The notes below the pieces were generated by a model, which made no database searches, was not told where the DNA came from, and saw only the letters and a list, made by a program, of their open reading frames with translations. The translations under genes were made by a program, and so were the position numbers. DNA of 13,776 nt from positions 128,798 to 142,573 of the forward strand of contig NVXI01000005.1 of the NCBI GenBank assembly GCA_002747015.1. Reading direction: 5' to 3'. The stretch is from Zetaproteobacteria bacterium. GTDB lineage: Bacteria > Pseudomonadota > Alphaproteobacteria > Micavibrionales > Micavibrionaceae. How positions within the stretch are numbered: position 1 is the stretch's first letter; the number at the start of each line of letters is the position of its first letter. Shown piece by piece: positions 1 to 6,915 of the stretch.

Positions 1-185
1 GTTTGTGCCTTGATCGTGATACCGCGCTCGCGCTCAATATCCATGGTATCAAGCACTTGCTCTTGCATTTCGCGTTCTTCCAGCCCACCGCATGTTTGGA
101 TTAATCTGTCGGCGAGGGTGGATTTTCCATGATCAATATGGGCGATAATGGCGAAGTTACGTATATGTTCTAATTTTTTGCTCAT
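1..185 (-). CDS. lepA: Elongation factor 4 (LepA GTPase), N-terminal fragment
   Basis: Only the first 61 codons are inside the window; the gene continues beyond base 1. The start ATG is at 185-183. The visible protein begins [20 protein letters not shown] and contains the P-loop (G1) AHIDHGKST at residues 15-23, then CGGLEEREM and the switch segment [14 protein letters not shown] (residues 48-61). The run [17 protein letters not shown] followed by CGGL-REM and [18 protein letters not shown] is typical of LepA rather than TypA, EF-G or EF-Tu. LepA is a ribosome-associated translational GTPase acting on stalled or mis-translocated ribosomes. The upstream sequence has AGAAAGG close to the ATG as a poor Shine-Dalgarno match. 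The gene is divergent from the small membrane protein gene starting at 300, so the 114 bases between them should carry both promoters, but I see no convincing -35/-10 pair there. Confidence 0.95.
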   Translation of the reverse strand, partial: MSKKLEHIRNFAIIAHIDHGKSTLADRLIQTCGGLEEREMQEQVLDTMDIERERGITIKAQ

Positions 186-299
186 GGCCTTTCTTATAGC
201 CGTGTACAGGTGAAAAGGGAACGGGTTTTATTATCTTTTTATTGCTATATATTTCGATCGTTCCTGTTTATGATAATGTCATGGTAAGGAGATCCTAAA

Positions 300-596
300 A
301 TGTCAGACAATAAAAAGCCGCATGAGCCAATTTTGAAACCTCTAGACGAAGCAAAGTTTAAGATGGTGCAACGTAAGGCACCTGGGAATCCAGAAGATCA
401 TGTGCCAGTTTTGTTAAGTGATGATGGTCGTTCGCATAATGTGAAGCCACCATACTTATTGCTTTTTATCGTTATATTGGGAGTGTTTATGGCCTGTTGG
501 AAAATCTGGATGTACGGAGGAGTTGAGGAAATAGATAAGAAGCATGACCAAGCGCACGCTATTCTTCAAGAAAAAGCGGCTAAAATCCGTCATTAA
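300..596 (+). CDS. Small single-pass membrane protein of unknown function (98 aa)
   Basis: I do not recognise a family. The start is well supported: AAGGAGA at 286-292 lies 7 bases before the ATG. The protein has a charged, proline-containing N-terminal half (residues 1-50), one strongly hydrophobic segment at about residues 52-71 (PYLLLFIVILGVFMACWKIW), and a charged C-terminal tail (EEIDKKHDQAHAILQEKAAK) likely to be helical. With more Lys/Arg before the membrane segment than just after it, the N-terminus is predicted to be cytoplasmic and the tail periplasmic. It is the only plus-strand gene I accept. It is divergent from lepA and convergent with the large minus-strand cluster, so it is probably not part of that cluster. 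The coding call rests on the ribosome binding site, the membrane segment and the clean reading frame. Confidence 0.75.
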   Translation: MSDNKKPHEPILKPLDEAKFKMVQRKAPGNPEDHVPVLLSDDGRSHNVKPPYLLLFIVILGVFMACWKIWMYGGVEEIDKKHDQAHAILQEKAAKIRH

Positions 597-713
597 CTTG
601 TCAGTATCAAATAGGCTCGGTTGAAAGAAATATTTAAGACGTTGTGTTCTAGGCCGTGATGCGCAGAGCAGGGATCTGCATAATAATCAACTTTTTGATA
701 AAGCCGTAGACAT

Positions 714-737
714 AAAAAATAGGCGAAAGAAATCGCC
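714..737 (-). terminator. Intrinsic terminator ending the minus-strand cluster
   Basis: Read on the minus strand, GGCGA (737-733) and TCGCC (726-722) form a 5 bp GC-rich stem around a TTTCTT loop, followed at once by TATTTTTTAT. The stem plus T tract lies 34 bases past the stop codon of the 62-residue gene, as expected for the end of the operon. The stem is short, so termination may be incomplete. The rest of 597-770 holds no gene that I can support. Confidence 0.7.
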
Positions 738-770
738 CATCTTTAGAATTATTTTAGAAGTGGTAGAGGC

Positions 771-959
771 CTATATGCCAAAGCCATTAAGTGTCTGTCC
801 TTCGTTTGTGATGTTTTGACCACTAAGATTTTCCTCTGGTCCACCGAGGCCTATATCTATAGACACAGAATGCACTTTTCCAGCGCCTACAGTGAAAATT
901 CCTGCTAGCTCCGTTGCTTGTGTTGCATTAAATGGTCCTGTTGCTCCTAGTACACTCAT
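771..959 (-). CDS. Small protein of unknown function, last gene of the cluster (62 aa)
   Basis: No family is recognised. The protein starts MSVLGATGPFNATQATELAG and is rich in Gly, Thr, Ser, Asn and Ala, with no Cys, Trp, Tyr or Arg and a single Lys. The centre, about residues 20-38 (GIFTVGAGKVHSVSIDIGL), alternates hydrophobic and small residues as in beta strands, and the last 20 residues are polar. It has one of the best ribosome binding sites in the cluster: AGGAG at 974-970 inside AAAGGAGTG, 10 bases before the ATG. It is the last gene before the terminator at 714-737, and 67 bases separate it from the 121-residue gene upstream. A small, low-complexity, probably well-translated product could be an abundant structural subunit, but that is inference. 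A start further upstream is unlikely because of the placement of the ribosome binding site. Confidence 0.75.
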   Translation of the reverse strand: MSVLGATGPFNATQATELAGIFTVGAGKVHSVSIDIGLGGPEENLSGQNITNEGQTLNGFGI

Positions 960-1026
960 TATTTTTACACTCCTTTTATATTAATTCAACCAATTCACTT
1001 TTGCCTACTATATGTAGATCTTATAT

Positions 1027-1392
1027 TTATTTTCCGTGGAGGATAAGAGGGACATATGTACCTTCTTTTGCACCACCTGTATCATCATCCAGTAAAATCA
1101 TTAACATTTGGTGAGTATTTTGCATATACTTGGACATTTCCTTTGTAAGGTCCACGCCCGCATTACGCATTTCACCGCAGTCTAAGACAAAATCAAGCTT
1201 GTACGTGTCTAAATCAAATTCAAGCCAAGCAATATCATTTCTAAACGGTTTATTATAAAATACGGCACAACGCCCATCTTCTTTCACCGCTACTTCGATA
1301 TGAAGTTTGCTATTTTCATCAACACCATAAACAAAATCGGTTAGATTACCATTGTCGGGAATTTCACCACTTTGTCTTGTATGTTCACTCAT
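1027..1392 (-). CDS. Small acidic protein of unknown function, paralogue of the 160-aa neighbour (121 aa)
   Basis: The family is not recognised. The protein is acidic and has no signal peptide or membrane segment. Residues 1-20 look disordered, residues 29-48 and 54-73 look like beta hairpins (KLHIEVAVKEDGRCAVFYNK, then IAWLEFDLDTYKLDFVL), residues 82-101 look helical (LTKEMSKYMQNTHQMLMILL), and a last strand is YVPLIL (113-118). The order of elements and the landmarks WLEFDLDT and YVPL match FLEYDHDT and EVPL in the 160-residue protein encoded just upstream, with almost equal spacing (57 and 55 residues), so the two are probably diverged duplicates. The gene follows its paralogue by 67 bases and precedes the 62-residue gene by the same distance. 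Its ribosome binding site is weak (GAGA just before the ATG). The compact acidic alpha/beta design recalls secretion chaperones, but no specific motif shows that. Confidence 0.8.
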   Translation of the reverse strand: MSEHTRQSGEIPDNGNLTDFVYGVDENSKLHIEVAVKEDGRCAVFYNKPFRNDIAWLEFDLDTYKLDFVLDCGEMRNAGVDLTKEMSKYMQNTHQMLMILLDDDTGGAKEGTYVPLILHGK

Positions 1393-1433
1393 CGTCTCAT
1401 TTCTTTTACTTGTTTTTATTATATAATGCTTTT

Positions 1434-1459
1434 GTAAAAAAAGCCCGATTTTTTTTTAC
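1434..1459 (-). repeat. A/T inverted repeat between the two paralogue genes
   Basis: Read on the minus strand, GTAAAAAAA and TTTTTTTAC form a perfect 9 bp inverted repeat around the loop AATCGGGC. It starts just after the stop codon of the 160-residue gene and ends 41 bases before the 121-residue gene. An A/T-only stem whose 3' arm is a T run could act as a weak or bidirectional terminator or mRNA-processing site. With so little GC, strong termination is not expected. The following 41 bases contain a TATAAT box without a good -35, so a separate promoter here is possible but not shown. Confidence 0.45.
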
Positions 1460-1942
1460 TTAATTCAAAGTTTTTTGTATCTCTGGCGCCTTAATTTTTA
1501 ATGGTACTTCAAACCCGTCAATTGCTTCTCCATCTTTTGTTCGAATGATGAATAAATTTTGTTCTTTTGCAATGTAAGGACGAACAAGCCATTGGATTTT
1601 TGTTCCTAAATCAAAGCGTTGCCGATCATTTGTGTGCACTGTAATGCGTTGTGTGTCGTGGTCATACTCTAGAAAATCAATGGTACAGTTCAGTTCCGGT
1701 GCGTGGAAAATATAGTTAATGCCGCGCTCTCTATCACAATAGATATCGAAGTCTTCAGGGTTGTCAAACAAGCGTGTACGGCCCGCGCCAAAGCCTGATC
1801 CCCAATCACTCCCTAAATTAGGGGGGGGAGCAAGTTTATCTTGTTCTTTATCTTCTTCCTCGGACATAATCAGACTCGCCAGAAATGGCACGTTTGTGAA
1901 GTGTTGTAAGCCATCGTAGCGATTAACACTTAATAAAATCAT
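1460..1942 (-). CDS. Small acidic protein of unknown function, paralogue of the 121-aa neighbour (160 aa)
   Basis: The family is not recognised. From about residue 58 to the end it follows the plan of the 121-residue protein: strands (FDIYCDRERGINYIFHA), then IDFLEYDHDTQRITVHT (88-104), a helix-like stretch at 113-125, strand NLFIIRT (129-135) and FEVPLKI (144-150). The N-terminal 57 residues are acidic and low-complexity, with a PPP run (39-41) encoded by an 8-base C tract at 1821-1828. Two starts are possible. The longest frame begins at 1942, where its ATG overlaps the TGA of a 10-codon mini-ORF (ATGA) that has a good ribosome binding site, which suggests translational coupling. The other is Met26 at 1867 (MSEEEDKEQD), preceded by GGCGAG and resembling the acidic MSEHTRQ start of the paralogue. 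I keep the long form with moderate confidence in the start. No membrane segment is seen. Confidence 0.78.
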   Translation of the reverse strand: MILLSVNRYDGLQHFTNVPFLASLIMSEEEDKEQDKLAPPPNLGSDWGSGFGAGRTRLFDNPEDFDIYCDRERGINYIFHAPELNCTIDFLEYDHDTQRITVHTNDRQRFDLGTKIQWLVRPYIAKEQNLFIIRTKDGEAIDGFEVPLKIKAPEIQKTLN

Positions 1943-1971
1943 AACATTAGTCCGATGATAGGGGAAGCCAT
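1939..1971 (-). CDS. Ten-codon mini-ORF translationally coupled to the 160-aa gene
   Basis: This ORF is too short to be called by length. AGGAG (1986-1982) directly follows the stop codon of the giant gene and lies 10 bases before an ATG at 1971 that opens the ten codons MASPIIGLML. Its TGA stop overlaps the ATG of the 160-residue gene in the classic ATGA arrangement. The downstream ATG lacks a good site of its own, so ribosomes that translate this peptide could re-initiate on it. The peptide may have no function beyond coupling. Alternatively the ribosome binding site only loosely serves the 1942 start, 39 bases away, which is too far for normal use. Confidence 0.4.
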   Translation of the reverse strand: MASPIIGLML

Positions 1972-1987
1972 AACCGATTCGCTCCTA

Positions 1988-4900
1988 TTATTGTCCGACG
2001 GATTGAGCGCCAAGGGATTTATCATTGTCGCCCGTCTCAGGAAACTCGATTAAATTGTCAGCGTCGCTCAGCGCATCATTATTTGCAACACGGTTGAGCC
2101 TATCTGTTCTGCCCGCAAATTCAATAATATTGCCACCCGTTCCTTGAACGTTAGCAATGCTTTCGTCCGTAGAATTTTGCGCACCACGAGCTGTATTAAT
2201 GTTCACCACATTTTGTGGTACGCTACCGTTTTGATTTTGTGCGAGGATGCCACTTTGCCCGTTTGAGGATAAGTTGTGTTCAATCGGTTTACCGTTTTTA
2301 CCTGTTAGCTGAACAACATTACTTCCAACGGTTGTTGTTGAAGTGGTTTTATTGCTGCTTAGGTTGCTTGGTAAATTATTGCGACCACGCAGGGATGGAT
2401 TAATTTGTGCAAATGGTTGGCGCGTATCGGCGTTATCACGCATCTCTTGCCCGGTTGCACCAGAGCGATGAATGAAATATCCAATAATTCCAATAAGTAA
2501 GGCGGTTTTAATGCCGCTAGACATACCTGTCCATTCACCGACTTTATTCAAGGCAACGATTGAGAGGAACGCTAAGAATCCTTGTTCCGCCAAGTTATAG
2601 CCGTTCATTTCGCCTTGGGTTCTGGCACCGCGTTTTGCATCACTCCACCAGTCCATACCATCTTTAAGTTTACCTGAGGCCATATTGAAATAGCCACCGA
2701 TGACACTTGTGCCGCCGGCTGTGCTGCCAAGGAATTGGTTAAGAAGGCCATATTCACCACCACCGGCTGCAATTGCACCTTTTTGGAATACGCCGCCTGA
2801 TCCGAAGTGATGCTTCGCGTCAGGATTGGCTTGTATCAGCGTCGCATTGTCATTTACAAGCTGCTGAATTTGTTTATGCAGTGCTTCTGAATCCGTTTTT
2901 ATTTCTTTTAGCTCACCAACCTTGCCTTGCAGTGTAGCAAGAAGATCGTCTGCATTTTGCATGTGAGCTGGAACTGTAATCGCTTGAATCTGAGTGTTAA
3001 GCCCATCGATTTGTTCCTGTAGTGCTTTCGCGCTTACTTGATTGGATGCCAGTTGCGTTAATGCATCAGCAGCCGCGCGGTTGTTACCGTTCACATTCGC
3101 AAGCAGTTCGTTAAGATTTCCAACGGCTGTATGATCGCCCTTATCGGACAGTTCTTCGCTTAGTTTTGCGATTTTGTCTGCTTGTTCTGTCTTCATACCG
3201 GCAACAAGGAATGCCGCACTGTTTGTTGCTGTATCAGAGCCATGTAGCTTGGTAACACGGTTGCTTAACGTTGTCGCTTCGCCTAAAGCAGCTTTCGCGT
3301 CCTTGTGCTGGTCATATAACGGATCTGCTGCGCGTGCTTGTCTTTCAACTTCTGCTGCTTCTGCTTTGCGTTGGTCTGGCGTTAATGCAGCTAGTCTTGC
3401 AACTTCAGCCAGTCTTGCAACTTCTTTTGCTTTTGCTTCTTCCGCAAGACGAGCATCTTCTACTGCTTTTAGACGTGCAATTTCTACGGTGTTCAGAAGG
3501 TCAAACTCTGCCTGAGTTTTCGCTGCCGCTGCTATTAATGCAGGGTCGGTAGGCTTTGCTTTCAGCGCGTCTTGAGCCACGGTATTTGCGTCTCTGGCAG
3601 CATTCAGTTTTACTTCTGCTGCAACTCTTGCAATTTCTGCCTGTTTTTCAACTTCTGCAACTCTTGCAATTTCTGCCAGTCTTGCAACTTCTGCCAGTCT
3701 TGCAACTTCTGCTGCTTTTTCTGCTTCTGTTAATACAATCTCAGGAAGTGTTCCATTCGCTAGAATGCTTGTTGCCATGGCATTAAGCTCTTGTCTGACC
3801 GTAGCAGCTGCGGTAGAAACGTCGGTTTTCATAACATTTATAGCATTGACGTGCTTTGTTTGCTCCGCCCATGCGCGCGTTGCAACTAATTGTGAATCCG
3901 TGCCTTGAATAATGGCATCCTGCGCTTTGATAGCATCAAAAGCAGCAAGTGATGTTGGTCCCAGTATTGCTATGGCCTCTAAAGTTTCGGCTTTATACTC
4001 ACCCAATCTACGTTGTAGCTCTGTTTTTAGGGCAGTATATTTTGTGAATTCGTCAGATGTTTGGTCTAACCCACTGATATAGGTGTTTATATCGGCCATT
4101 TGTGTTGTTTCAAATGCGGTGATATGTGCTGTTAAATCAGTAAGGTCTTCGTTAATACTATTATAAGCATCTTCGGCTTTATCTAGCTTATCCTCGGAGC
4201 TATCTTTGATAGAAGCAAGGTCCGTTGGTGTTGTTTCATTTGTCGTGACGACGCTGCTGCTCGTTCCTTCTGCACCTGTGAAGAACTCAGGGGCGTATGC
4301 ATCATAAATACCACCAACATCAAGGCCGACGCCATCACTGAAATCATTGCCAGTCGCAACTGCCCATACACCGGTACTAATCCGCATCCAATCATCAAGA
4401 ACGACGTCAGCCATTCCTACGCCTACGCGTGCAACGGTTGGAAATGCGCGGTTAAGAATATCAAAACCAAGACCACCTTCACCATCGAAGCCGCGAAGCC
4501 ATTCCGCGTCGGTATTATCCGCAATGGCGTTCGTACCTCTTTCAAAGCTGTAACTGATGGCAGATACACCTAATGCACCACCCCAAATACGGCGACCCAT
4601 TGATGTATTCAATCCACCTGTTACAAGTGTTTTACCTAATGGGGAAATCATCCCACCAGAAGATAAACGGGATACAGCAACAAGTGGAGGGATACCGTTG
4701 GCCGTGTGACCAATTCTTTTGAAAATCCCTGCACCCTCTGGAAGAGTAGCTTTATAATCTTTGTTAAAAAACCAATTATACGACAACGATTTGTTGAGAG
4801 GGTTATCTGCAGTAGGGTTTGGTACAGTTTTGCCGCCCGTAACATACGCTGCAGTCTCGTTTAACGCGTTGAAGAGGGGGCGTTTAACAAATCTGTTTGT

Positions 4901-6805
4901 CGCAGGATACGAAAGCATTTGATCGCCCTTATACCGCACGGCCATTCTAGGCCAATAGGTAAGGTTGTCATACAGTTTCAAAACATGACGTTGCTTCAGG
5001 AATGAATCATTATGTGGTGTTGCATTTACTGCGGTTTTAACCGTTTCATAGAAACGGCGGTTATATGGGTCTACGGCTGCCGCTATTTTGTCTTCAAGTA
5101 AGCCTTTAATACCTCTTGGGAAAGCTTCGATAGAACTTCTACCCAATTGGTTTTGAAGAGAGCGAATAAGGTATACCGCCTCTTGATCCTGACCGAGGGC
5201 TTTAAATTCTTCAATTTGCCCCATGAATTTTTTGATTGTAGGTTCTGTCCAGTCAATGTAACCTGTCTTCGGGTCAATCAATTTTTTATATTCATCTAGA
5301 GTCACCATCAAAGTGTTCTCGGAATTTTGGTATCTTGTTGGTTTTGACGCAGCCTCTGACCTAACATTAGGGTTGTAAGCACCTTCCATTATAGAGCGCT
5401 TAGCGCGTTGATAACCCTCAAAGAATGCTTTGTCACCTTCTGGTGTCTTACCTGTTATGCGAGTGGTAGATTCAGAACCTAATTTCAGTAAGTTATCAAC
5501 ACGCGCACTTAAAAAAGCGCCCTGATGTTGCTGGGATGCTGTTTTGCTTAAAATGGTTTCGGCTGCTTTTGCTTCCCGTGCTAAAAATCCTTGTAATGCA
5601 TCATCAGGAGAAATTAATGATCTGGTAACATCATCGATATCATTCACAAACATTCTTAGGGATTCTAATTGTGGTTCAAGTATGCCAGTAAGATTACTTT
5701 GACCAGGTTTCAATATATCTAAGTGCTTTTGATCTGCAAGTTCCTTACGCACACCACGTAAATTTTCTCTAAGGGCGGCTAAATCGTCGCCATTTTCTGT
5801 AGAAAATGTACGGACTTTCTTTGCGATTGCCTCTTGAGCATCTGCCATTGAAAGCTCACCCCGACCAAGGGATTCGCCAATGCTTTTTAACTCTACATTT
5901 AGATCGTTAATTTTTGCGGCAAGACCACCAGCATTAATTTGATCATCAACAAATTTAATAACGGGGTCAATGTAACGCCCTGCAAAAATTTCATGAGGAA
6001 GGCTTTTTTGAACATTGAAGCCAAACTTACCAAGCAAGGGTGTCCATTTTATGGCCGTTTGAACTTTTGATGCTTTATACTCAGGGATCAAGTTTGTTGG
6101 CGTAACATCCCCAAGGTTATCTACTGTTCTTGTTGGGACATCACCGCCGTTGCCCCCCCCAGTATTATCTGCGTCATCTACAACAGTTGCGCCTTCATCT
6201 ACATTCTTTCCTGCATCTGCGACATTATCTGCTGTACCCGTTACAGAGGATGGTGCACTTGGCATTGCATCTGTAAAATTAGGGTTAAGTTGTTTTTGCT
6301 GTCCCCAGACCCATAGGTCACGCGCATAATCATTAAGCTCATCTGTATTAGCATTGGGATATTTTGTAGCAAGCCCATCGGCATAACCTGCGATCGTTTT
6401 ATCTCTAAGATCAACAGAATTTTTCAAGCTGTCGAAAACCCCATCAGGAGTGGAAGAATAGCTTGCACGTAACGCATTAAGGTCAATGTTCTTACCTTGG
6501 GATAGAAGGACATTCCCTTCATCCATAAAGCGGGTACTGTGAGCTTGTATTTCCAGTGTCTTTTTGAAAGCTGTACCTGTTAGAAATTCTTGTGCTTGAC
6601 GAGAAAGGCCATCTGCCTTTGCTGCGTCGCTAATGATGTCGTCTAGTGCGCCATCAAGCTTTGATATGTCTACATTTTTGATAACATCGGTAAGTGCATT
6701 GTCAAAGGCAGGACTCGTTAGAACGGGCTCTATCGCTTTCAGTAGATCAGCCGCAATATTATCGCTTGCTTTTAGAAGTTTTAGGAGATCGTCTATACCG
6801 CTCAT
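1988..6805 (-). CDS. Giant coiled-coil and membrane-associated protein of unknown function (1605 aa)
   Basis: No family or catalytic motif is recognised. Visible parts are: a helical, amphipathic N-terminus (1-175) with no signal peptide; an acidic and glycine-rich linker (about 185-235) containing NTGGGNGGD; a helical region (285-435); a mixed region (455-700) that looks globular; a Gly-rich hydrophobic stretch (700-755); a second hydrophobic region (785-820); long coiled coils (865-1010 and 1025-1330) containing AEVARL-type hexad repeats; a Gly-rich segment (1335-1375); a probable membrane hairpin (about 1405-1421 and 1434-1446); and a low-complexity Asn/Ser/Thr/Gln tail of about 155 residues carrying four N-[VIL]-[VI]-x-[LIF] motifs. 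The ATG at 6805 follows AGGGT by 10 bases and a near-consensus promoter at 6868-6897. The gene is intact. It could be an envelope-spanning or secreted giant protein or a particle component such as a length-determining protein. None of these is proved. Confidence 0.9.
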   Translation of the reverse strand: MSGIDDLLKLLKASDNIAADLLKAIEPVLTSPAFDNALTDVIKNVDISKLDGALDDIISDAAKADGLSRQAQEFLTGTAFKKTLEIQAHSTRFMDEGNVLLSQGKNIDLNALRASYSSTPDGVFDSLKNSVDLRDKTIAGYADGLATKYPNANTDELNDYARDLWVWGQQKQLNPNFTDAMPSAPSSVTGTADNVADAGKNVDEGATVVDDADNTGGGNGGDVPTRTVDNLGDVTPTNLIPEYKASKVQTAIKWTPLLGKFGFNVQKSLPHEIFAGRYIDPVIKFVDDQINAGGLAAKINDLNVELKSIGESLGRGELSMADAQEAIAKKVRTFSTENGDDLAALRENLRGVRKELADQKHLDILKPGQSNLTGILEPQLESLRMFVNDIDDVTRSLISPDDALQGFLAREAKAAETILSKTASQQHQGAFLSARVDNLLKLGSESTTRITGKTPEGDKAFFEGYQRAKRSIMEGAYNPNVRSEAASKPTRYQNSENTLMVTLDEYKKLIDPKTGYIDWTEPTIKKFMGQIEEFKALGQDQEAVYLIRSLQNQLGRSSIEAFPRGIKGLLEDKIAAAVDPYNRRFYETVKTAVNATPHNDSFLKQRHVLKLYDNLTYWPRMAVRYKGDQMLSYPATNRFVKRPLFNALNETAAYVTGGKTVPNPTADNPLNKSLSYNWFFNKDYKATLPEGAGIFKRIGHTANGIPPLVAVSRLSSGGMISPLGKTLVTGGLNTSMGRRIWGGALGVSAISYSFERGTNAIADNTDAEWLRGFDGEGGLGFDILNRAFPTVARVGVGMADVVLDDWMRISTGVWAVATGNDFSDGVGLDVGGIYDAYAPEFFTGAEGTSSSVVTTNETTPTDLASIKDSSEDKLDKAEDAYNSINEDLTDLTAHITAFETTQMADINTYISGLDQTSDEFTKYTALKTELQRRLGEYKAETLEAIAILGPTSLAAFDAIKAQDAIIQGTDSQLVATRAWAEQTKHVNAINVMKTDVSTAAATVRQELNAMATSILANGTLPEIVLTEAEKAAEVARLAEVARLAEIARVAEVEKQAEIARVAAEVKLNAARDANTVAQDALKAKPTDPALIAAAAKTQAEFDLLNTVEIARLKAVEDARLAEEAKAKEVARLAEVARLAALTPDQRKAEAAEVERQARAADPLYDQHKDAKAALGEATTLSNRVTKLHGSDTATNSAAFLVAGMKTEQADKIAKLSEELSDKGDHTAVGNLNELLANVNGNNRAAADALTQLASNQVSAKALQEQIDGLNTQIQAITVPAHMQNADDLLATLQGKVGELKEIKTDSEALHKQIQQLVNDNATLIQANPDAKHHFGSGGVFQKGAIAAGGGEYGLLNQFLGSTAGGTSVIGGYFNMASGKLKDGMDWWSDAKRGARTQGEMNGYNLAEQGFLAFLSIVALNKVGEWTGMSSGIKTALLIGIIGYFIHRSGATGQEMRDNADTRQPFAQINPSLRGRNNLPSNLSSNKTTSTTTVGSNVVQLTGKNGKPIEHNLSSNGQSGILAQNQNGSVPQNVVNINTARGAQNSTDESIANVQGTGGNIIEFAGRTDRLNRVANNDALSDADNLIEFPETGDNDKSLGAQSVGQ
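3389..3424 (-). repeat. Second block of AEVARL-type repeats in the giant gene
   Basis: Residues 1128-1139 of the giant protein read EVARLAEVARLA, the same hexad as the larger block at 3623-3712 about 90 residues earlier. The DNA also matches: cagtcttgcaacttc recurs in both blocks. This suggests internal duplication of the helical segment. Confidence 0.7.
3623..3712 (-). repeat. 18-bp tandem repeats encoding AEVARL hexads
   Basis: Residues 1032-1061 of the giant protein read as hexads: AEVARL, AEVARL, AEIARV, AEVEKQ, AEIARV. On the plus strand the unit is gccagtcttgcaacttct, with two adjacent copies identical or nearly so. Such Ala/Glu/Arg-rich helices resemble the periplasm-spanning helix of TolA in composition only. 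Near-identical tandem copies could change in number by slippage, altering helix length in frame. Confidence 0.8.
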
Positions 6806-6867
6806 TTAATTCTACACCCTATCTATTTATCACTAGATTATTATTCTTTTTTTATATGCTTACTCGA

Positions 6868-6897
6868 ATAATACAGGATACGTAAGGGATTTGTCAA
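6868..6897 (-). promoter_or_regulatory. Near-consensus sigma70-type promoter for the giant gene
   Basis: On the minus strand TTGACA (6897-6892) and TATTAT (6873-6868) are separated by 18 bases, which is a perfect -35 and a five-of-six -10. A transcript would start near 6861, giving a leader of about 55 bases before the ATG at 6805. The site lies in the 110-base gap after the 742-residue gene, so the giant and the genes after it can be transcribed independently of the first part of the cluster. Confidence 0.7.
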
Positions 6898-6915
6898 ATT
6901 TAATTTCGGTTTTGG

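Noticed and set aside
663..679. Hairpin GCAGA/TCTGC as terminator of the 98-residue gene
   Set aside because: The stem is only 5 bp and no T tract follows it on the plus strand.
771..959. R-body (Reb) type small protein
   Set aside because: Size is near that of Reb proteins, but the sequence lacks their Ala/Gln/Asn-rich helical pattern and looks beta-like.
1389..1400. Three-codon ORF (ATG AGA CGA TGA) overlapping the start of the 121-residue gene
   Set aside because: It mimics the coupled ORFs elsewhere in the cluster, but three codons with no ribosome binding site are expected by chance.
3389..3712. TolA-like periplasmic spanning protein
   Set aside because: The AEVARL hexads resemble the TolA helix in composition only; there is no N-terminal TolA membrane anchor and no TolA C-terminal domain.
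3174..3786. Several plus-strand open frames rich in Leu, Ala or Ser
   Set aside because: They are antisense reflections of the Ala/Glu/Arg hexad repeats of the giant gene; composition follows from the repeat and no ribosome binding sites support them.
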